The notes beneath the pieces are model-generated. The model made no database searches. It had not been told where the DNA came from and saw only the letters and a list, made by a program, of their open reading frames with translations. Of a stretch of DNA of 16,899 nt, positions 6,499-12,980 are shown piece after piece (the first letter of the stretch is position 1; each line of letters opens with the position of its first letter). The DNA is taken from positions 1 through 16,899 of the forward strand of contig DAOUFR010000014.1 in assembly GCA_034429715.1 (NCBI GenBank), read 5' to 3'. The translations under genes were made by a program, and so were the position numbers. The DNA comes from CAIMUM01 sp034429715 (GTDB lineage: Bacteria > Chloroflexota > Dehalococcoidia > GIF9 > UBA5629).

Positions 6499-7146
6499 AT
6501 GGGAATCCAGAATGCGGGTGAAGTGCTCGGTGTTGTATGTCTGGGTCTGGCATCCCTGGCAGCTTTTCTCATGGTGCCCGCGCGTGAGCTGAGCTTGAGG
6601 GAGAGGATGGGCATACACACGTTTTACTGGGCTTTTGCTATCTACGCAGCCTGGACCATATTTTTCATGTGGGAAGAGCAGGGCTGGGAAAGATATTTTT
6701 ATGCCTTTATACCGCTGATGCTGGGATTGATTCTCAGCCTTCTATCCGAGCTGCAGTCCAAACAGCCGCCCATCAATATAAATGATGCACGTCTGAAAAA
6801 TATCGCCGTCCAGACGTGGCACAGGCTGCCGAACCACGTAAAAAGAGGGCTGCAGAGCACCGTCATGAATATACAGGAAGTCCCGGAGTGGAGCGAGCTG
6901 GACGAGGAATATTTCAAGGACTCCACGGCCAGGGCAGCGCGCTGGTATACCATCCTGCCCCTTCCGACCAGAGGTATTCTGCATGTATCGGAAAGCGACT
7001 GCCGGGACTTGCAGGACCCGGCTGTGATCGAAGCCCTGGCACGCGAGCTCGGCATGGCATATCAATCCACAAAAACCCCTTTCGACAGCAACGCCATCGA
7101 AAAGGCCGGCGCTGAGCTGCCCGTTAAATGGAAGTTCATCAAATAG
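6499..7146 (+). CDS. Three-helix membrane protein with a soluble C-terminal domain, unknown function
   Basis: 215 residues with an excellent ribosome site (GGAGGTGAT) before ATG 6499. Predicted helices are at about 8-26 (VLGVVCLGLASLAAFLMV), 42-60 (FYWAFAIYAAWTIFFMW) and 66-86 (YFYAFIPLMLGLILSLLSEL). The remaining 125 residues are soluble and contain EVPEWSELDEEYF, YTILPLPTRGILHVSE and PAVIEALARELGMAYQST. The last segment looks like a metalloprotease active-site helix (HELGHAY-like) in which the His residues are replaced. I would treat it as a possible catalytically dead relative only. It stands alone, between the ferredoxin gene and degV. Confidence 0.65.
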   Translation: MGIQNAGEVLGVVCLGLASLAAFLMVPARELSLRERMGIHTFYWAFAIYAAWTIFFMWEEQGWERYFYAFIPLMLGLILSLLSELQSKQPPININDARLKNIAVQTWHRLPNHVKRGLQSTVMNIQEVPEWSELDEEYFKDSTARAARWYTILPLPTRGILHVSESDCRDLQDPAVIEALARELGMAYQSTKTPFDSNAIEKAGAELPVKWKFIK

Positions 7147-7159
7147 GTACGCCTACGTA

Positions 7160-7188
7160 TTTAACCGGGGGCGCTGCGATTGTATACT
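7160..7188 (+). promoter_or_regulatory. Putative promoter of the degV gene
   Basis: TTTAAC (7160-7165), 17-bp spacer, TATACT (7183-7188). The -10 lies inside the left arm of an inverted repeat (7182-7220). Confidence 0.45.
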
Positions 7189-7220
7189 TCCCACTCACTA
7201 CAATGGAGGGGAAAGTATAC
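7182..7220 (+). promoter_or_regulatory. Inverted repeat spanning the -10 box and ribosome site of degV
   Basis: GTATACTTCCC (7182-7192) pairs with GGGAAAGTATAC (7209-7220) with one extra A. The right arm overlaps the end of the ribosome site GGAGGGG (7205-7211) and ends one base before the ATG at 7222. The left arm holds the -10 box. It may be a repressor operator, or an RNA hairpin if transcription begins further upstream. Confidence 0.45.
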
Positions 7221-7221
7221 G

Positions 7222-8058
7222 ATGATAAAAATAATCTGCGACAGCACCGGTGACATTCCCGAGGATATAAGAAAACAGTACGATATAACCATCGTGCCGC
7301 TAAACGTGCAATTCGGCACCGACAGCTATCAGGACGGTGTGAACCTCACTGCAGCTCAGTTCTACAAAATGCTGGTGGAGGGCAAGGTACATCCCACCAC
7401 ATCCCAGCCCGCACCCGGCGTGTTTGCCGAGGCATACCAGAAGCTGGCCAAACAAACGAATGAAATACTGGTGCTGACCATATCCGGCGGCATCAGCGGC
7501 ACCTATGAGAGTGCCATGCAGGCCAAAAAACTGGTGGACAGCAACCTTAAAATCGAGGTCATCGACAGCAAATGGACCTGCGCAGGGCTGCTGCTGCCCA
7601 CACTCAAAGCTGCCAGGGCGATTGAGAAGGGCATAAAGATGGAAGAGATCACCAGGATGATAAAGGATATCCTGCCTAAGATCCGTGTCTATATGATTTT
7701 CGACACTCTGGAATACCTGAGGAAAGGCGGCCGCATCGGCCTGGCTAAGGCGCTGCTTGGAGGGATGCTTAAGCTGAACCCGGTATTGACGCTCAAGGAC
7801 GGTGTAATCCACCCGGTCACTCAAGCTCGTGGCCGTGCCAAGGCCGTAGATATATTGGTTGACCTGATTAAAAAGACCGGTAATCCTGACGAAGTCGTGG
7901 TGGAAGATGCCACCACACCGGATGAGCTTGAAGACCTGGCCAAACGTATAGGTTCTGCCATCCCCAATGCCAGGATAATCCGCACCAAGGTTGGTCCCAC
8001 TATCGGCGTCCACGCCGGCCCGAGGATTATGGTCGCCGGAGCGATCGCTACCGTCTGA
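7222..8058 (+). CDS. DegV family fatty-acid-binding protein
   Basis: 278 residues, the usual family length. ATG 7222 was chosen because it directly follows GGAGGGG and begins the conserved MIKIICDSTGDIP; an in-frame ATG at 7180 lies before the promoter and ribosome site. Family features are all present: the DST near the start, TSQPAPGVF, the SGGISGTYESA loop with the lipid-headgroup Ser, FDTLEYLRKGGRIG, and the end GPRIMVAGAI. DegV (FakB-like) proteins bind fatty acids and, with FakA, deliver them as acyl phosphates for phospholipid synthesis. No fakA is in the window. It is a single-gene unit: an own promoter on one side, a strong terminator at 8103-8151 on the other. Confidence 0.93.
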   Translation: MIKIICDSTGDIPEDIRKQYDITIVPLNVQFGTDSYQDGVNLTAAQFYKMLVEGKVHPTTSQPAPGVFAEAYQKLAKQTNEILVLTISGGISGTYESAMQAKKLVDSNLKIEVIDSKWTCAGLLLPTLKAARAIEKGIKMEEITRMIKDILPKIRVYMIFDTLEYLRKGGRIGLAKALLGGMLKLNPVLTLKDGVIHPVTQARGRAKAVDILVDLIKKTGNPDEVVVEDATTPDELEDLAKRIGSAIPNARIIRTKVGPTIGVHAGPRIMVAGAIATV

Positions 8059-8102
8059 TTGGCTTCTTCATTCACTCAAGAGGCTTTGTGAAATATCCTG
8101 AT

Positions 8103-8151
8103 GTGAGCCGGGTGCCGTCTCTATCGTCGCCCGGTTCGCACGGTTTTTTTT
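8103..8151 (+). terminator. Rho-independent terminator of degV
   Basis: The arms GTGAGCCGGGTG (8103-8114) and CGCCCGGTTCGCAC (8128-8141) form a GC-rich stem of about 11 bp with a small bulge. GG and eight T (8144-8151) follow. Confidence 0.85.
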
Positions 8152-8219
8152 ATTGATTCCATCCCTGCCACCACCTGTAGTTGATCTCGTTTTCGCAGTG
8201 TTTTGGATCAACCATGTAT

Positions 8220-8280
8220 TAACCCAGTACCTAAGTCATAGTACCATAGTAATATTGATTATTTGAACATACTGGGGTTA
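8220..8280. repeat. Inverted repeat upstream of the HD-GYP gene
   Basis: TAACCCAGTA (8220-8229) is mirrored by TACTGGGGTTA (8270-8280), matching except for one extra G, with a 40-base A/T-rich loop. The right arm sits in the spacer between TTGATT (8255-8260) and TATATA (8279-8284), the best promoter candidate, so a regulator binding the arms could loop the DNA. This is inference. Confidence 0.35.
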
Positions 8281-8284
8281 TATA
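8255..8284 (+). promoter_or_regulatory. Candidate promoter of the PAS/HD-GYP gene
   Basis: TTGATT (8255-8260), 18-bp spacer, TATATA (8279-8284). Downstream, an ATATGAGG direct repeat (8297-8304 and 8309-8316) supplies the GAGG ribosome site in its second copy. Confidence 0.35.
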
Positions 8285-8323
8285 TATGACATGTGCATAT
8301 GAGGTCGGATATGAGGATACCGG

Positions 8324-10183
8324 GTGAGTTCAACTCATATGCGTACAAAGGTGAGGGTGAAACCGAATAGATATGAAGAAGATCGATCTTTAAGTGAGGC
8401 ATGGGCCGGCATCGACCGCGAGAGCTGTGATCAGCTGTTCAAATCAATATTTTTGAATTCCCCTGTTGGTAAATACATTGGGCAGAGCGGTAAGTTCGTG
8501 CTCTGTAATCCTGCCTTTGAAAAGATCACCGGTCATAAGAAAGACGATCTCAGGGACATGCGCCATTTGAGTCTGGTTGTCCCGTCCGACAGGGAGCTCG
8601 TCAGAAGGAATGCTGTGCGCATGCTCAAAGGTTTGCGCAAAACGCCCTACCGGTTCAGGGTATGTACGCGCACGGGCGAGGTTCGCTGGATAATTGAGAC
8701 AGTCGTGCCCATCGTATACCGGGGCCGGCGCGCCGTCCTGGGCAACTCCACGGACATCACCGGACAGAAAAACCTGGGGGAGTCTTTTAAGGCAAGTGAG
8801 GAAAAATATCGCGCGCTGGTGGAGAATATCAACGACGTTTTATTCACGCTGGACACCAGGAAGACCATCACTTATATAAGTCCGGTCGTAGAGCGGGTCA
8901 CCAGATATAAAGTTAAGGAATTGCTGGGACAACCCTTTACCTCATATGTACATCCGGATGACCTGCCGGGCCTGCTGGACAGCTACAAACGCCTGCTATC
9001 GGGGATCGTGGAGCCATGGGAATTCCGCCTGAAGGACAGGGACGGCGAAACCAGATTCCTGCTTTCCTCCAGCCGCCCGATCTACCAGAAAAAACGCATC
9101 GTGGGGGTTTCCGGTCTGATAACCGATATAACCAAGCGCAGGAAGGCTGAGGACGAGCTTCTCAGATCCAAGAACCTGTTGCAGAACGTGATAGACGCCA
9201 CTCCCGACTGGATGTGCGTTAAAGATTTCGAGCACAAATACATACTGGTCAACCAGAGCTTTGCTCAGGCTCAGCACCTGTCACCCCGGGATATGATAGG
9301 CAGGCCGGATACCGACTTCTTCGCGGAAGAGCTGTGCCTGGGTAATCCGGCAAAAGGTATCGCGGGATTTCACCATGACGACATGCAGGCCTTTCAGGGC
9401 CGCCTGGTGCAGAACCCCGGGACCATTGTAACCTGGGCCGATAGCTCACAACATATTTACGATATATACAATATCCCGCTGAGAGACAACTCGGAAAATG
9501 TGTATGCCGCCCTCACGTACAGCCGCGACTCCACAGAGCGACAGAAGGCGGAGGAAGAGCGCGAGGCGTCCATCAACGCTCTACAGAGGACTTTGCGGGC
9601 CCTGGTGGATACCATGGTCAAGGTGGTGGAGATGCGAGACCCATATACCGCCGAACACCAGCACCGGGTGGCCGACCTGGCGGGCGCCATAGCCAGGGAA
9701 ATGAAGATGGATGATCTGCGGATCGAACACCTGGTGATGGCGGCCAAAATCCACGACATCGGCAAGATGTATGTGCCGTCGGATATACTCAGCAAGCCCG
9801 GCAAATTGACCGATACCGAACTGGACCTGATCAAGACGCATACCCTCGGCAGCTATTCCATACTGCGGGACATCGAGTTCTCCCGTCCCATCGCATTAAT
9901 GGTCCTGCAGCACCATGAAAGGCTGGACGGCTCCGGTTACCCCCAGGGATCGACGGGCAAAGAGATGCTGACGGAGTCGAAGATACTGGCTGTGGCCGAT
10001 GTGGTGGAAGCCATGTCGTCGCACCGACCGTATAGAGCTGCGCTGGGTATCGATAAAGCCCTGAATGAAATTTCAAAGAATAAAGGCAAGCTGTACGATC
10101 CCGAGGTTGTTGACGTCTGCCTGATGCTGTTCAAAGAGAGGGGATTTAAATTCGAGGACAGGTTCGTCTACAGGGACTTGTAG
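8324..10183 (+). CDS. PAS-PAS-PAS-HD-GYP signalling phosphodiesterase
   Basis: 619 residues from GTG 8324, which has GAGGA (8313-8317) at 6-nt spacing; ATG 8339 is a possible later start without a ribosome site. No membrane helix is seen, so it is cytoplasmic. Three PAS sensor domains lie at about 30-150 (SPVGKYIGQSGKFVLCNPAF), 158-272 (NINDVLFTLDTRKTITYISP) and 283-408 (ATPDWMCVKDFEHKYILVN), each followed by a PAC-like segment. A short coiled linker leads to the HD-GYP domain at about 425-610 with H477-D478 (HDIGK) and HHERLDGSGYP at 530-540. Intact HD-GYP domains hydrolyse cyclic di-GMP (or related dinucleotides), so it probably lowers c-di-GMP in response to a small-molecule or redox cue. 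Transcribed alone. The signal is unknown. Confidence 0.93.
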   Translation: MSSTHMRTKVRVKPNRYEEDRSLSEAWAGIDRESCDQLFKSIFLNSPVGKYIGQSGKFVLCNPAFEKITGHKKDDLRDMRHLSLVVPSDRELVRRNAVRMLKGLRKTPYRFRVCTRTGEVRWIIETVVPIVYRGRRAVLGNSTDITGQKNLGESFKASEEKYRALVENINDVLFTLDTRKTITYISPVVERVTRYKVKELLGQPFTSYVHPDDLPGLLDSYKRLLSGIVEPWEFRLKDRDGETRFLLSSSRPIYQKKRIVGVSGLITDITKRRKAEDELLRSKNLLQNVIDATPDWMCVKDFEHKYILVNQSFAQAQHLSPRDMIGRPDTDFFAEELCLGNPAKGIAGFHHDDMQAFQGRLVQNPGTIVTWADSSQHIYDIYNIPLRDNSENVYAALTYSRDSTERQKAEEEREASINALQRTLRALVDTMVKVVEMRDPYTAEHQHRVADLAGAIAREMKMDDLRIEHLVMAAKIHDIGKMYVPSDILSKPGKLTDTELDLIKTHTLGSYSILRDIEFSRPIALMVLQHHERLDGSGYPQGSTGKEMLTESKILAVADVVEAMSSHRPYRAALGIDKALNEISKNKGKLYDPEVVDVCLMLFKERGFKFEDRFVYRDL

Positions 10184-10301
10184 CTACCGCCTACCTATAT
10201 CACCGCCATCCTACTAAACCACTTTGCCTTCCGCTACGTTTTAATATTTGATCAATATTTGAGCTGTATACTGATTATGTAAACAGATTAATATGGTCAA
10301 T

Positions 10302-10307
10302 TATAAT
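10302..10307 (+). promoter_or_regulatory. TATAAT -10 box of the mini zinc-ribbon gene
   Basis: A perfect TATAAT lies 17 nt before the ATG at 10325, with no convincing -35 (GTAAAC at 17 bp). Confidence 0.35.
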
Positions 10308-10324
10308 GCGCAGGACGTAGAAAG

Positions 10325-10522
10325 ATGCTAAAGAATTTATACTGCCCCAGGTGCATGGCGCGGGTTGTGTGCGGTGAGAGATTCTGTGGGAATTGCGGTG
10401 CAAACCTTGTATGGGCGGTGCGGCCGGCACAGTCAGGCGGGTCTGTGACGCCCATCAGTAAAGAGATCTCCAGATTGTTGTCGGACTTCGAGAAGCACCT
10501 TAAATACAGCCATTCCAGGTGA
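10325..10522 (+). CDS. Mini zinc-ribbon protein
   Basis: 65 residues. A single zinc ribbon has C7/C10/C21/C24 (CPRC...CGNCG), the same spacing as the larger family members in the window, with an extra C16. The rest (PISKEISRLLSDFEKHLKYSHSR) is a charged helix. There is no membrane segment. A GAAAG-type ribosome site precedes the ATG. It ends before a convergent hairpin terminator. It may be a soluble partner or a reduced member of the zinc-ribbon family; function is unknown. Confidence 0.75.
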   Translation: MLKNLYCPRCMARVVCGERFCGNCGANLVWAVRPAQSGGSVTPISKEISRLLSDFEKHLKYSHSR

Positions 10523-10553
10523 CTTAAACGCTGCCTGTTCAAGCTTAAAAGCT

Positions 10554-10604
10554 AAAAAACAGGGAAGCTCTGATCGGGTCGAAGCAATCAGCGCTTCCCT
10601 GCTT
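10554..10604 (-). terminator. Strong terminator between convergent genes
   Basis: CAGGGAAGC-T-CTGAT (10560-10574) pairs with ATCAG-C-GCTTCCCTG (10587-10601): 14 bp with one mismatch and a 12-nt loop. A six-A run at 10554-10559 becomes a T tract on the minus strand, so it terminates the lipoprotein transcript. On the plus strand only CTTTG follows, so termination of the zinc-ribbon transcript would be weaker. Confidence 0.8.
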
Positions 10605-10622
10605 TGTAAAGATGATCGGCTG

Positions 10623-11036
10623 CTATGGTATGGGCGGCGGTACAGGGCCGGGGCCGGGCATGGGGCCGGGCATGGGGCCGGGGAAAGGTCGCGGCGCCGG
10701 GTATGAATGATATGTGCCGTACCAGGGTGTGCCGTAGGAATAGGTCCGGTAATAGATAACGGTGGGTTGATAGGCCGGCTGCGCAGAAGTTACATACGTA
10801 TTCTGTTGTTGCAGTTTGGACTGGGCTTCAGCCAGCGATTGCTGGGTGGTATTCAGTTGCTGCTGAGTTGATGAGAGCTGCTGCTGAGTGGAGTTGAGGG
10901 AGTTATTGAGTGAATTCACCTGGCCTTGCAGGGCCATGTATTGCTCACTGCTTATTCCCGTGGAAATGCAACCCGCCGACATCACCGCCATCAGTAATAC
11001 GGCTGACAAAACTGTAATAATAACCTTCTTTTTCAT
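10623..11036 (-). CDS. Coiled-coil lipoprotein with proline-rich tail
   Basis: 137 residues. The signal peptide MKKKVIITVLSAVLLMAV ends in a clear lipobox MSAGC (C23 lipidated). Residues about 30-78 form a leucine-heptad coiled coil with three near-identical units (LNSTQQQ, LSSTQQQ, LNTTQQS). A Tyr-rich stretch (YYRTYSYGTPWYGTYHSY) and a Pro/Gly tail (PFPGPMPGPMPGPGP) follow. The layout recalls Lpp- or TolB-linker-type envelope lipoproteins that bridge layers, but no family can be named. The ribosome site AAAAGGAGGT (11041-11050) with 4-nt spacing is excellent and lies in one arm of a perfect inverted repeat (11041-11068). The gene ends at a strong terminator and lies downstream of the zinc-ribbon Ig-repeat gene on the same strand. 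Confidence 0.8.
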   Translation of the reverse strand: MKKKVIITVLSAVLLMAVMSAGCISTGISSEQYMALQGQVNSLNNSLNSTQQQLSSTQQQLNTTQQSLAEAQSKLQQQNTYVTSAQPAYQPTVIYYRTYSYGTPWYGTYHSYPAPRPFPGPMPGPMPGPGPVPPPIP

Positions 11037-11040
11037 TTTT

Positions 11041-11068
11041 ACCTCCTTTTTCTTAGCATAAAGGAGGT
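11041..11068 (-). promoter_or_regulatory. Shine-Dalgarno / anti-Shine-Dalgarno hairpin before the lipoprotein gene
   Basis: ACCTCCTTT (11041-11049) and AAAGGAGGT (11060-11068) are a perfect 9-bp inverted repeat. In the minus-strand mRNA the first arm reads ACCUCCUUU, the same as the 16S rRNA 3' end. After a 10-nt loop the second arm is the ribosome site AAAGGAGGU, 4 nt before the ATG. When folded it would hide the ribosome site. Confidence 0.6.
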
Positions 11069-11091
11069 GAGCTCAGTATGCTTGACGGCGG

Positions 11092-11130
11092 ACTGATAAC
11101 TTTCTGATATTAGGCTAACAATTTATCAGT
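11092..11130. repeat. 8-bp inverted repeat between the two minus-strand genes
   Basis: ACTGATAA (11092-11099) and TTATCAGT (11123-11130) are perfect complements 23 nt apart. There is no T tract on either strand, so it is more likely a binding site than a terminator. It lies 14 nt past the stop of the Ig-repeat gene and upstream of the lipoprotein leader. Confidence 0.3.
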
Positions 11131-11143
11131 TGAAGCTGTAATA

Positions 11144-12754
11144 TCACTGATTCACGGTTACGATGACTGTGGCGTTATCCGTTCCGTAGCTGTTGAGGGC
11201 GGTCAGTGTATAACTGGTGGTTACATCGGGTGTTACCGCCTGAACGTATTTCGAGTCTGGAACCCCTATGCCCTGATCGATGATGTATTTAGTTGCCCCC
11301 TTCACATCCCAGGAAAGGTTCGATGTGCCGCCCTGGGATATGCTTTGAGGCGAAGCAGTGAAGGATCTTATTATCGGAGCAACACCGTCTGTCGACACAG
11401 TTACGGAAACCGGGACTTCCCTTTTAACGCTGCCGAAGGTATTGACCGCCGTCAGTTCATATGTGGTGGAAGCGGTTGGTATCACCTTCGTCCAGCCGGA
11501 AGAAGGCACACTGCCTACAGTCGGGCTGATCGAGACCGTCCTGGCCGCATCCACCGCCCAGGTGAGTGTTACCTCTTCTCCCAGCGCAATTGAGCTGCTG
11601 CTGGCCGAGAATGTATCGATCTGGGGCGGATCCTTGGTTATGGCCGGCCCGGTGCTGATATTGGAAGTATCCACGCTGACCGTAACCGACTTGCTCACCG
11701 ATCCATAATCGCTTTCGGCCCTTATTGTATAGGTAGATGTCTCCGTTGGAGTCACTGCCATAGTACCTTTTGAAGCGACGCCGCCAATGCCCTGGCTGAG
11801 ACTGATCGACTTGGCGCCGATGATATCCCAGGTCAAAGTGCACTCATCGCCCGCTTTGATCGAAGACGGACTGGCGCTGAAGGTCGTGATGATAGGCGTA
11901 TTGGATGTGCTTACCTCGAGTGTGGCTGAAGCCGTCGAATTGCCGTTGGCGTTGGCCGCCGAGAGTATGTAGCGGGTGGTGGCGCCGGGGGAAACGACTT
12001 TCGACCCGGTGGAAGATACGGCCCCAACCTCGGGCTGGATGGAGACCGAGGTCGCCTGCGCGACGTTCCATGACAATGTGGACTGCTGCCCGAAATAGAT
12101 AGCACTGGGACTGGCAACGAAACTATTAATGGCCGGAGGCTTGCCGGTAACCGTGATCGTGATCTCCCTGCTGACAGAGCCGCCGAAACGGCTATCGGCG
12201 GTCAGTTTATACGTTGTCGTCTCAGCGGGAGAAATTTTCTTTGTCCCGGCGGAGGATACCGTCCCTATGCCGGGACTGATGGAGACCGAAGTTGCACTGC
12301 CGACATCCCACTGCAAAGTCACGTCCTGGCCGGAAATGATCGTGGGAGAACTGGCCTCGAAAGCCGTAACAACCGGCGCGGCAAACCACTTCGCTATCTC
12401 TCCCTGCAGAGCGATGCCCGTGATGATAAGCGCGGCAGCAACGAGCACGCCGATGGATATTTTTATAACCATGCCCCTGTTGTTTCTAATCCACTGCAGC
12501 AGCCCCGGCCCAATCCCGCCATCAGAAGGCTGACCACCGCCCGGTAATTCCGAACCAGCAGATTGACCGTCAGCGGACTGGTACCATTGCTGTTGCTGCT
12601 GCTGTTGCTGCTGGAAATACTGAGAATCGGGTGACTGGTACTGTCCCTGTGTCTGAGATCCCTGCCAGTTCAAGACCGTTTTACAGTATGAGCATTGCTC
12701 CTGTCCGTAGACGACAGGTGTGTTGCAGTAGGGGCAGTAATACATTTGCTGCAT
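11144..12754 (-). CDS. Zinc-ribbon, Gln-rich, single-pass membrane protein with five Ig-like repeats
   Basis: 536 residues. It starts MQQMYYC with one zinc ribbon C7/C10/C21/C24 (CPYC...CSYC). Residues 30-80 are Gln-rich, with nine consecutive Gln at 48-56 written in mixed CAG/CAA codons. A membrane helix spans about 95-116 (MVIKISIGVLVAAALIITGI) after basic residues (IRNNR), implying the N-terminus is inside. From 126 to the end there are five repeats of about 82 residues. Each runs like F-ASP-xx-I-xx-G-xx-TL-W-V-x-A-TSVSI, then IGxV-S-G, then TTTYxLTAxNxxG, then TVTV, the shape of bacterial Ig-like beta-sandwiches. No enzyme domain is seen. It is divergent from, and paralogous to, the gene at 12981. 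The ATG lies 6 nt after a -10-like TAAAAA (leaderless candidate). Confidence 0.88.
   Translation of the reverse strand: MQQMYYCPYCNTPVVYGQEQCSYCKTVLNWQGSQTQGQYQSPDSQYFQQQQQQQQQWYQSADGQSAGSELPGGGQPSDGGIGPGLLQWIRNNRGMVIKISIGVLVAAALIITGIALQGEIAKWFAAPVVTAFEASSPTIISGQDVTLQWDVGSATSVSISPGIGTVSSAGTKKISPAETTTYKLTADSRFGGSVSREITITVTGKPPAINSFVASPSAIYFGQQSTLSWNVAQATSVSIQPEVGAVSSTGSKVVSPGATTRYILSAANANGNSTASATLEVSTSNTPIITTFSASPSSIKAGDECTLTWDIIGAKSISLSQGIGGVASKGTMAVTPTETSTYTIRAESDYGSVSKSVTVSVDTSNISTGPAITKDPPQIDTFSASSSSIALGEEVTLTWAVDAARTVSISPTVGSVPSSGWTKVIPTASTTYELTAVNTFGSVKREVPVSVTVSTDGVAPIIRSFTASPQSISQGGTSNLSWDVKGATKYIIDQGIGVPDSKYVQAVTPDVTTSYTLTALNSYGTDNATVIVTVNQ
11147..12379 (-). repeat. Five tandem Ig-like repeat units (about 246 bp each)
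   Basis: The units begin at PVVTAFEASS, PPAINSFVASP, TPIITTFSASP, PPQIDTFSASS and APIIRSFTASP. They are diverged from each other at DNA level, so the expansion is old. Unit 4 is preceded by an extra linker (SNISTGPAITK). Confidence 0.85.
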
Positions 12755-12760
12755 GGTATA

Positions 12761-12789
12761 TTTTTACTTCCGTCACAGAGGTAAGTCAA
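12761..12789 (-). promoter_or_regulatory. Minus-strand promoter giving a nearly leaderless transcript
   Basis: On the minus strand TTGACT (complement of 12784-12789), 17-bp spacer, TAAAAA (complement of 12761-12766), then 6 nt to the ATG at 12754. The -35 is 5 of 6 to consensus. Confidence 0.5.
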
Positions 12790-12837
12790 GATATTAGAAT
12801 ATACCGGTGCGCCGGGATTGTCCGATCTTCTCCCTGT

Positions 12838-12882
12838 AGTTGACGCCGCATAGCATACTGTATAGTCTGAGTCGGGTCAACT
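12838..12882. promoter_or_regulatory. Inverted repeat around a plus-strand promoter-like site in the divergent intergenic region
   Basis: AGTTGAC (12838-12844) and GTCAACT (12876-12882) are perfect complements 31 nt apart. The left arm overlaps TTGACG (12840-12845), and TATAGT (12861-12866) lies between the arms at a short 15-bp spacing. It could be an operator for either divergent gene. A separate TATAAT at 12931-12936 has no good -35. Confidence 0.3.
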
Positions 12883-12930
12883 CATCCTAATATTAAATAG
12901 TCATTCCTTTCGTGCCCTTAATAAATCCTT

Positions 12931-12936
12931 TATAAT
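12931..12936 (+). promoter_or_regulatory. TATAAT box upstream of the seven-repeat gene
   Basis: A perfect TATAAT 44 nt before the ATG at 12981. There is no good -35 at 16-18 bp, so it is an alternative to TATAGT at 12861-12866. Confidence 0.3.
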
Positions 12937-12980
12937 TTGGACATAAACTATTACATATGTGACAAAAGTGAAGATTTGTT

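Noticed and set aside
7180..7221. Upstream ATG of the degV frame
   Set aside because: It falls in the probable -10 box and before the ribosome site GGAGGGG; the conserved protein starts at 7222.
7300..8013. Minus-strand frame of 237 codons
   Set aside because: Lies wholly opposite degV, no recognisable domain, and no ribosome site; a shadow frame.
8299..8370. 23-codon ORF overlapping the start of the HD-GYP gene in another frame
   Set aside because: Short, no ribosome site of its own, and the composition is unremarkable; probably chance.
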